Assembly: GCA_035444285.1 (NCBI GenBank)
Contig: DAOMOK010000006.1
Coordinates: 248,001 to 312,000 of the forward strand
From: CAADGU01 sp035444285
GTDB taxonomy: Bacteria > Chloroflexota > Anaerolineae > Promineifilales > Promineifilaceae
Direction: 5' to 3'
Length of the DNA: 64,000 bases
Both the position numbers and the translations under genes were made by a program. The first letter of the stretch is position 1; each line of letters begins with the position of its first letter. Below the pieces are notes generated by a model. It was given only the letters and a program-made list of their open reading frames with translations. It ran no database searches and was not told the DNA's origin. Of the stretch, positions 6,365-13,111 are shown in pieces.

Positions 6365-8821
6365 ATGAACAAAAAATACGATTTCCACACAATTGAAAAT
6401 AAATGGCGCGCTTATTGGCAGGCCATTGACCTGTACAAAACGGGCGAAGACCCGCAGAAACCGGGTACCTACATCCTGGATTATTTCCCCTATCCCTCTG
6501 GTGAAGGGCTGTCCGTCGGCCACTGTCGCAACTATGTGCCCTCCTGCATCGCCGCCCGTTACAAGCGCATGACCGGCCACAATGTGCTGCACCCCATGGG
6601 TTGGGATGCCTTTGGCCTGCCGGCTGAAAATTACGCCATTGCCCATCACATTCACCCCCGCGAGAGCACGGCCCAGTTTGCCGCCAATTACAAACGGCAA
6701 ATGCAACTGGTGGAATGTTCCTACGACTGGTCGCGGGAAATCAACTCCACCGACCCAAACTATTACCACTGGACGCAGTATTTCTTCCTGCTGTTGTTCC
6801 AGCGCGGGCTGGCTTACCAGGCGGTCAGCAGCCAGTGGTGGTGCGACCACTGCCAGACGATTCTGGCGAATGAACAGGTGGAACACGGCCGTTGCTGGCG
6901 CTGCGACTCTCCCGTGAGTAAACGTGACCTGATGCAGTGGCATTTCAAAATCACCGCCTATGCTGACCGACTGATTGCCGACCTGGATAGGGTCAATTGG
7001 CCGGAGCGCATCAAAACGATGCAGCGCAACTGGATCGGCCGTTCCGAAGGCGCGGAGGTAGTGTTCACTGTCGAGACATCCGATGTCTCAAAGACATCGG
7101 ATGTCTACGAGATTACTACCTTTACCACCCGCCCAGACACACTGTTTGGCGTCACCTTTCTGGCCCTGGCCCCAGAACATCCACTGCTGGGGGAGATTGT
7201 GAGTACGGCGCAGCACGCAGCCGTCACCGCCTACATCCAATCCACCCGCCGCCTGAGTGACATTGAGCGCCAATCCACCGAGCGCGCCAAAACGGGCGTT
7301 TTCACCGGCATCTATGCCCGCCACCCGTTCACCAATGAACCCATTCCCATCTGGGTGGCCGATTATGTACTGCCCGGTTATGGCAGCGGCGCGGTCATGG
7401 GTGTGCCCGCCCACGATGCACGCGATTTTGCCTTTGCCCAAACGTATGGCCTGCGCATAGTGAAGGTGGTAGGGCCAGACGAAGCGGCAACGGATGTAGC
7501 AGGATGTTTTACGGGTTACGGCCGTCTGGTCAACTCTGGTCCCTACACTGGCCTGGATTCGGCTACAGCGAGTGCAACCATCACGGCTGACCTGGCGGCG
7601 CAGGGGCAGGGGGGGCCGCAGGTGACGTACCGGCTGCGCGACTGGCTGATTTCGCGGCAGCGGTATTGGGGTGCGCCCATCCCCATCATCCATTGCCCGG
7701 CCTGCGGCTCGGTGGCTGTGCCCGAAGCCGACCTGCCCGTGCGGCTGCCGGACATGGATGATTTTGCGCCGGCGGGCGACGGCCGTTCCCCTCTGGCGCG
7801 TGTCTCAGAATGGGTCAACACCACCTGCCCGCAGTGTGGCGGCGCGGCACAGCGGGAGACGGACACAATGGACGGCTTTGCCTGCTCCTCCTGGTACTTC
7901 CTGCGTTTTACCAGCCCGCATGAGGCGGCACGGCCGTTTGACCCTGAGGCCGTCGCTCGCTGGCTGCCCGTAGACACCTACATCGGCGGCGCGGAACATG
8001 CCGTTATGCACCTGCTGTATGCTCGTTTCTGGACCAAGGTGATGGCTGACGCGGGTCTGATTGATTTTGTGGAACCGTTCAGCGAACTGAAAAACCAGGG
8101 CATCCTACATTCGGCGGTGGATGGGCAGCGGATGTCTAAGTCAAAGGGCAATGTGGTCACGCCCGATGAAGTAATCGCCCGGCATGGCACGGACGCACTG
8201 CGGCTGTATGTGGTCTTCCTGGGGCCGTTTGATGCCGATGTGGTCTGGGATGATGTGGGCATTCGCGGCACGACGCGCTTTCTGGATCGCTTTTGGCGGC
8301 TGGCAAATGGGGAGTTTAACGCGGAGGCGCGGAGGCGCAGAGAGGATTTTGAGCGGGAGCGGCATCGGGTGATCAAGCGGGTGACGGCCGATATGGAGGG
8401 GTATCGGTTTAACACGGCCGTTGCCGCTCTGATGGAATATCTGAATTACCTGCACGATCACCGGGATGTGCCCGCCGACCAATGGCAGCAAGGACTGGAG
8501 AGTTTTGCTATTCTACTGTCCCCTTTTGCTCCCTTCATTACCGAAGAGGTGTGGCAGACGGTGTGGGGGCACACCGACTCCATCCACCGGCAAAACTGGC
8601 CCACCTATGAGGAGGCGCTGACCACGGCCGTGACCATACGCATGGCCGTGCAAATCAACGGCAAAGTGCGCGACCACATTACCATCCCAGTGGATACGGC
8701 CGAAGCAGAGATACGGCAACTGGCAGTGAATCAGGTACAGCGGTATGTGAACGGCCGTACACCCCAAGTCATCATCGTCGTGCCGGGGCGGCTGGTGAAT
8801 ATCGTGGTGTCACGGCCGTGA
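6365..8821 (+). CDS. leuS: Leucyl-tRNA synthetase
   Basis: The enzyme charges tRNA-Leu with leucine in the cytosol. The HIGH-type signature is SVGH at residues 50-53 and the KMSKS loop is RMSKS at 589-593. A CxxC pair and a second CxxC around residues 160-183 fit the zinc-binding insertion, and TTFTTRPDTLFGV marks the CP1 editing domain. At 818 residues it is of normal length. GAGGA precedes the ATG. Expression is probably controlled by the leucine attenuator upstream. A 33-base inverted repeat of an intergenic family lies in frame at 7074-7106, and an Arg/Glu-rich repeat-like insertion is at about 8318-8345. Confidence 0.97.
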   Translation: MNKKYDFHTIENKWRAYWQAIDLYKTGEDPQKPGTYILDYFPYPSGEGLSVGHCRNYVPSCIAARYKRMTGHNVLHPMGWDAFGLPAENYAIAHHIHPRESTAQFAANYKRQMQLVECSYDWSREINSTDPNYYHWTQYFFLLLFQRGLAYQAVSSQWWCDHCQTILANEQVEHGRCWRCDSPVSKRDLMQWHFKITAYADRLIADLDRVNWPERIKTMQRNWIGRSEGAEVVFTVETSDVSKTSDVYEITTFTTRPDTLFGVTFLALAPEHPLLGEIVSTAQHAAVTAYIQSTRRLSDIERQSTERAKTGVFTGIYARHPFTNEPIPIWVADYVLPGYGSGAVMGVPAHDARDFAFAQTYGLRIVKVVGPDEAATDVAGCFTGYGRLVNSGPYTGLDSATASATITADLAAQGQGGPQVTYRLRDWLISRQRYWGAPIPIIHCPACGSVAVPEADLPVRLPDMDDFAPAGDGRSPLARVSEWVNTTCPQCGGAAQRETDTMDGFACSSWYFLRFTSPHEAARPFDPEAVARWLPVDTYIGGAEHAVMHLLYARFWTKVMADAGLIDFVEPFSELKNQGILHSAVDGQRMSKSKGNVVTPDEVIARHGTDALRLYVVFLGPFDADVVWDDVGIRGTTRFLDRFWRLANGEFNAEARRRREDFERERHRVIKRVTADMEGYRFNTAVAALMEYLNYLHDHRDVPADQWQQGLESFAILLSPFAPFITEEVWQTVWGHTDSIHRQNWPTYEEALTTAVTIRMAVQINGKVRDHITIPVDTAEAEIRQLAVNQVQRYVNGRTPQVIIVVPGRLVNIVVSRP
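7074..7106. repeat. Family C inverted repeat inside leuS
   Basis: AGACATCCGATGTCT and its exact reverse complement AGACATCGGATGTCT flank a three-base loop. The same arms flank the intergenic hairpins at 15939 and 20003. Here the element is 33 bases, a multiple of three, and stays in frame within the editing-domain region just before TTFTTRPDT. Confidence 0.8.
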
Positions 8822-8889
8822 CCCGTTATCCGTAATCCGTAATCCGTGAGCCGATGTCCCATCACGAATTACGGAACACGGATTACGGT
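8822..8889. repeat. Family A intergenic repeat, inverted form
   Basis: Words of the GTAATCCGTGA type occur first in one orientation, then in the reverse (CACGAATTACGG), so the region between leuS and the acylase gene can fold back on itself. Confidence 0.7.
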
Positions 8890-8927
8890 TTTGCCCCATT
8901 TCCCGACAAAGCGGTACACTTCCCCTT

Positions 8928-8982
8928 GTTCGTAGTAGGCGATTTATCGCCTTTTGACGGCGATAAATCGCCTACTACGAAC
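8928..8982. repeat. Family B perfect inverted repeat
   Basis: Two perfectly complementary 24-base arms (8928-8951 and 8959-8982) flank a seven-base loop. Each arm contains the inner palindrome GGCGATTTATCGCC or its partner. It ends nine bases before the ribosome site of the acylase gene and so sits in its 5' untranslated region. Confidence 0.9.
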
Positions 8983-9000
8983 ACAGACAAGGAGGACATG

Positions 9001-11178
9001 ATGAAGCGATGGAAGTGGTGGCAGAAGGGGTTAGCGGGGTTGGGCGTCGTGCTGGCGGTGGCAGTGCTTTACATCTTTTGGCCGCAGGGGGTGTGGCCGT
9101 TTGTGATCAATCTGGATGAGATCGCCCCGCCGCCGGGCACGTATGACACCACTATCTTGCGCGACGAATGGGGTGTGCCCCACATCTTCGGCCAGACGGA
9201 CGCGGACGCGGCTTATGGGCTGGCCTTTGCCCACGCCGAAGATGACTTTGTGACCATTCAAGACACGTTGTTGGCGGCGAATCAGTTGGCGGGGCGGGTT
9301 CACGGCCGTGATGCTGCCCCCATTGATTACTTTGTCCACCTGCTGCGCCTTTGGGACACCATTGACGCCCATTATGCCGACATGACCGCCGAAGACCGCG
9401 CCATTTTGCAGGCCTACGCCGACGGTATTAACCATTACGCCTCCGTACACGAGGACGAAGTGCTGACGGCCGACCTGTTCCCCCTGACCGGCGAGGATAT
9501 TGCCGCGGCCAATATGTTGGTCGTGCCGGTGTTTTTTGGGCTGGACACGGCCGTTGGCAAGCTCTTTGCCGGGCCGCCCGAAGACGAAACGAGTACGTCC
9601 GGCTGTCTGCCGCCTGTGTGCGTGGAAACGGCCTACGGTTCCAACGTTTTTGCCGTCAGCCCGGCCCGTTCCGCCAATGGCGAGACGCTGCTGGCCATCA
9701 ACTCGCACCAGCCCTGGAGCGGCCCGGCTGCCTGGTACGAGGCCCATCTGCATAGCGAGGAGGGGCTGAACGTGATTGGCGGCCTCTTTCCCGGTTCGCC
9801 GCTGGTCATTTTGGGACACAACGAGCATCTCGGCTGGTCATTTACCGTTAGTCACCCGGATCTGGTAGACACCTACCGGCTGGAAATCAACCCGGACAAT
9901 CCCGACCAGTACCGCTTTGACGGCGAATGGTTGGATTTGGACGTGCGCGACGTGACGTTGTGGGTGCAAATTATTGGGCGGCTGGTCATTCCCGTGCGGC
10001 AGGAGACGCTCTGGTCGGTGTATGGGCCAACGGTGCGGCAGGATCACGGCACCTACGCCCTGCGGTACGCCAGCATGGGTGACGTAAACCTGCTGACCCA
10101 ATTCCGGCGCATGAACAAGGCCACCAATTTCACGGAATGGCAAACGGCCATGCGCGAAGGTGGCCTGCCCATGTTCAACACCGGCTATGCCGACGAGTCT
10201 GGCAACATCTATTACGTTTACAACGCCAAATTGCCGTTGCGGACGGAGGGGTATGATTGGCAGGGAATTTTGCCCGGCAATACGTCAGAAACCTTGTGGA
10301 CAGCGTATTTGCCTTTTGATGAACTGCCGCAGGTGTTGAACCCAGGTTCCGGTTTTGTGCAAAACGCCAACAGCAGCCCGTTTCAGACCACCATTGGCCC
10401 AGAAAATCCGAGCGCGGCCAATTATTCGTCGGTGTTTGGCATTGAAACGTTTATGACCAACCGGGCGCGGCAACTGCTGGATATGTTTGCGGCCGATGAC
10501 GCCATTACGCCGGAGGAATTCAATACGATTAAGTACAACATGGGCTACCACCCCGATTCGGATGTGGCGCGGGTGGCGGCGCTGCTGGCGGACAATCCCC
10601 CGGCCGGTGATGCCAATGTGGCCGCGGCAGCCGCCTTGTTAGCGAATTGGGATTTGCAAGCGACGCCGGAGAGTGAGGCTACGGCCGTCATTGTCATGAC
10701 TTTCTACTACCTCAATCAATCGGACACAGTGGATTTGAACCCGTCGCGGCTGGTGGACACAGAGATTCCGCTGGCTGTGGCCCAAGATGCCTTTGTGCAG
10801 GCAGTGAATTCGCTGGTGGAGCATTTTGGGCGGGTGGAGGTGCCCTGGCAGGAGGTGAACCGGCTGGTAAGAGGGAATGTGGATGTGGGCATGGGCGGCG
10901 GCCCGGATATTGTTCATGCAGTGTATGGGCAGTTGCAGGAAGACGGCCGTCTACACGGTTTTGTCGGCGATTCCTATGTGATGTTGGTACAGTGGGGGGC
11001 GGACGGCCGTCTCACCTCCCAGAGCATCCACCAGTTTGGCAGCGCCACCTCCCACCCCGACTCACCCCACTACGCCGACCAGGCTCCCGTCTTCGCCAAT
11101 CGCCAACTCAAACCGGTTTGGCTAACAGAAGCCAACATCCGGGCACACCTGGAGCGTGAATACCGCCCTGGTGAATAA
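9001..11178 (+). CDS. Penicillin acylase family protein (Ntn hydrolase)
   Basis: The family cleaves amide bonds, including N-acyl homoserine lactones and beta-lactam side chains, after self-cleavage into two chains. The N-terminal strand motif RDEWGVPHIFG is typical. The likely nucleophile is Ser214 in the sequence YGSNVFAV, which would become the first residue of the beta chain. A basic N-terminus and one hydrophobic segment (about residues 8-32) suggest export or anchoring. GGAGG lies five bases before this ATG, and an ATG three bases earlier is too close to it. A longer reading frame from 8854 would run through the repeats and is not believed. The natural substrate is unknown. Confidence 0.9.
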   Translation: MKRWKWWQKGLAGLGVVLAVAVLYIFWPQGVWPFVINLDEIAPPPGTYDTTILRDEWGVPHIFGQTDADAAYGLAFAHAEDDFVTIQDTLLAANQLAGRVHGRDAAPIDYFVHLLRLWDTIDAHYADMTAEDRAILQAYADGINHYASVHEDEVLTADLFPLTGEDIAAANMLVVPVFFGLDTAVGKLFAGPPEDETSTSGCLPPVCVETAYGSNVFAVSPARSANGETLLAINSHQPWSGPAAWYEAHLHSEEGLNVIGGLFPGSPLVILGHNEHLGWSFTVSHPDLVDTYRLEINPDNPDQYRFDGEWLDLDVRDVTLWVQIIGRLVIPVRQETLWSVYGPTVRQDHGTYALRYASMGDVNLLTQFRRMNKATNFTEWQTAMREGGLPMFNTGYADESGNIYYVYNAKLPLRTEGYDWQGILPGNTSETLWTAYLPFDELPQVLNPGSGFVQNANSSPFQTTIGPENPSAANYSSVFGIETFMTNRARQLLDMFAADDAITPEEFNTIKYNMGYHPDSDVARVAALLADNPPAGDANVAAAAALLANWDLQATPESEATAVIVMTFYYLNQSDTVDLNPSRLVDTEIPLAVAQDAFVQAVNSLVEHFGRVEVPWQEVNRLVRGNVDVGMGGGPDIVHAVYGQLQEDGRLHGFVGDSYVMLVQWGADGRLTSQSIHQFGSATSHPDSPHYADQAPVFANRQLKPVWLTEANIRAHLEREYRPGE

Positions 11179-11189
11179 GAGAAATTTAC

Positions 11190-11219
11190 GTGAGGCGTAA
11201 AACCTTTTCACGCCTCACC
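11190..11219. repeat. GTGAGGCGT hairpin
   Basis: GTGAGGCGT and ACGCCTCAC flank a short A/T-rich loop just after the acylase gene. It belongs to the TCACGCATCACGC word family seen at 13011, 30405 and 57827 and may also act as a terminator. Confidence 0.55.
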
Positions 11220-11302
11220 TGCTACTGCGCCGGGCCCCCTACATTTAAGCTCCATTCTCGAACACAATGGGTAATTGAAGGGTGGATTGAGAACGGGCCA
11301 CA

Positions 11303-11359
11303 TTACATGCCGAGAAGTTTTGCTTTTTGAGCGGCAAACTCTTCTTCGGTAATAAGCCC
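11303..11359 (-). pseudogene. SHOCT-like tail cut off from the MFS gene by an in-frame TAA
   Basis: Directly after the stop codon of the MFS gene, in the same frame, 18 codons read GLITEEEFAAQKAKLLGM and then TAA. This is the classic pattern of a SHOCT domain, a short C-terminal oligomerisation or binding element. The single stop at 11360-11362 therefore looks like a nonsense change, a programmed readthrough site or a sequence error. A separate small gene is unlikely, since no start or ribosome site precedes it. Confidence 0.6.
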
Positions 11360-12958
11360 TTAGCCCAGCAGCAATCCCTCTGCCGCATTGGAGGGTTCCA
11401 GATCAGGCAGTTTAACCATACGGAACGAATTGAGTAATCCGAACAGGGCAGCCAGCAGAGGAACCATCAGCGCGACCTGTAAGGCGATATGCCTTGCGTC
11501 TGTATTGATGCGAATAATCTCGGCTTGAACATCGGTTGGCTGGCCTGCTAACTGCTGCTCAAGCTGTGTGTTGCTCATGATTTCGGCATCTTCTTCCAAT
11601 GCCTGTGCCACTTGCACTTGTTGATCAGGGGTCAGTACCGTGCTTTCCTGAGCCATGTTCGTAAAGGAGTAGGCCAGGGCTGCCAGCATGATGGCGCCGG
11701 CAAATGCCAGCCCAAAAGAAAGACCAAACGACCCCGATGCCGAATTGACGCCCGCTGCTTCACTGATGCGTTCCTCGGAAATTGGCGACAACGTATAGTT
11801 ATTAAGCTGAGAAACCAACAAGCCTAAACCAGAACCGGTGATGATCAATGGTATCAAAAAACTTAAGCCAGAATCGGCTCGCGGAATCAGTGGAATCAGA
11901 AACAGGACGCCAACAAACAGCGTGCCAAATCCAAGCTGGATGATGCGGCTGGGACGCCGCTTACCCGCTTTGCGCCCTGCCAGGAGGGCGATGGCGAATA
12001 TGCTGAGGGACATAGGGGCAATAGCCAGACCTGTTTCCATGGCGGTATACTCAAACACCATTTGGAAATAGATAGGCAAGGCAATCATCATGCCCCCCAG
12101 AGAAATATTCTGGAGCATCTGCCCAGTAATACCCAGTCGGAAATAGATGGATTTGAACAGGTCAGGATCAATCAAGGTAGGTTTACCTTGCTTTTTGCGC
12201 CGCACCAGCCAACTGGCAAACAAGAACATGGCAACCAGGCCAATTGCCATTAACAAACCAACCGCTTCGCCACCCTCCTGCCAAACAAGGATGCTTAACA
12301 CGATGCCGCCCATCCCCAAAATTGAAAGAATGGCGCCGACAATATCCACATCTCTGGAACCCGTGTAGGGCACATCTTTCACTAATTTGATATTGACCAG
12401 TACGATGGCAATGATGACGAACTCGAGAAAGAAACCAACACGCCAGGACAGGTAGGTGGTAATGAAACCACCTAACAGCGGCCCCACAGCAGCGGCAATT
12501 CCGGTGGCCGCGCCGACCAACGCATAGGCTTTTACCTGGGCTGCGCCTTCGAAATTGCCATGGATGAGCGACTGCATGGCCGGCAGCAGAAGCGATGCGC
12601 CTAAGCCGCCGATAATGGCCCAAAAAATAATAACGGCCGTTAAACTTTGTGCTAACGTCATAGCGATCGCCCCGATGGCATATCCGAGAAGACCCAAGAT
12701 GTAAGCTCGTTTACGGCCGTACAAGTCGCCAATTTTGCTGCCAATCAAAATGAAGGCAGCCGATACCAGCGCTTCCAGGGCAATGGCCGATTGCACACCG
12801 CTCACAGTTGCCCCCAGATCGGTGACAATCGCTGAAATGGAAACATTCATCATGGACGTATCTATAACCAGAACAAACATCGCCATGGCCAACAGGATGG
12901 CCAGTCTGGAATTGTTGTTTGCCTTTGTAGAGATATCTGCTTCAGTTTCTTCAGACAT
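11360..12958 (-). CDS. MFS drug/solute exporter, DHA2 (14-helix) type
   Basis: This protein of about 532 residues has the 14 hydrophobic segments of the EmrB/QacA group. The N-terminal helix reads VLVIDTSMMNVSISAI, the motif at the 2-3 loop is GSKIGDLYGRKRAY, and a long polar loop of about 60 residues lies before the last helix. Such proteins export drugs or metabolites by proton antiport. GGAG precedes the ATG at 12958, while an ATG eight codons upstream lacks a site. The C-terminus seems truncated, because an in-frame SHOCT-like tail follows the stop. Substrate is unknown. Confidence 0.85.
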   Translation of the reverse strand: MSEETEADISTKANNNSRLAILLAMAMFVLVIDTSMMNVSISAIVTDLGATVSGVQSAIALEALVSAAFILIGSKIGDLYGRKRAYILGLLGYAIGAIAMTLAQSLTAVIIFWAIIGGLGASLLLPAMQSLIHGNFEGAAQVKAYALVGAATGIAAAVGPLLGGFITTYLSWRVGFFLEFVIIAIVLVNIKLVKDVPYTGSRDVDIVGAILSILGMGGIVLSILVWQEGGEAVGLLMAIGLVAMFLFASWLVRRKKQGKPTLIDPDLFKSIYFRLGITGQMLQNISLGGMMIALPIYFQMVFEYTAMETGLAIAPMSLSIFAIALLAGRKAGKRRPSRIIQLGFGTLFVGVLFLIPLIPRADSGLSFLIPLIITGSGLGLLVSQLNNYTLSPISEERISEAAGVNSASGSFGLSFGLAFAGAIMLAALAYSFTNMAQESTVLTPDQQVQVAQALEEDAEIMSNTQLEQQLAGQPTDVQAEIIRINTDARHIALQVALMVPLLAALFGLLNSFRMVKLPDLEPSNAAEGLLLG

Positions 12959-13010
12959 ATTTTCTCCAACAAACCTTGTCATTGCTCTTCAGGGTTTCGT
13001 GGGATCCGCC

Positions 13011-13064
13011 GTGAAACGTGATGCGTGATGCGTGAGGTCTCTCTGGTCACGCATCACGCATTAC
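13011..13064. repeat. GCATCACGC word repeat, inverted
   Basis: GTGATGCGTGATGCGTGAGG is followed after a short spacer by GGTCACGCATCACGCATTAC, its approximate reverse complement. It lies between the P-type ATPase and MFS genes. Confidence 0.75.
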
Positions 13065-13111
13065 ATCTGTCAAGCCCCTGAATTCCCAAGGAGCCTTTTT
13101 AATATCTCCGC

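Noticed and set aside
8854..9000. An N-terminal extension of the penicillin acylase family protein
   Set aside because: It would translate family A and B repeats, and GGAGG is correctly placed only for the ATG at 9001.
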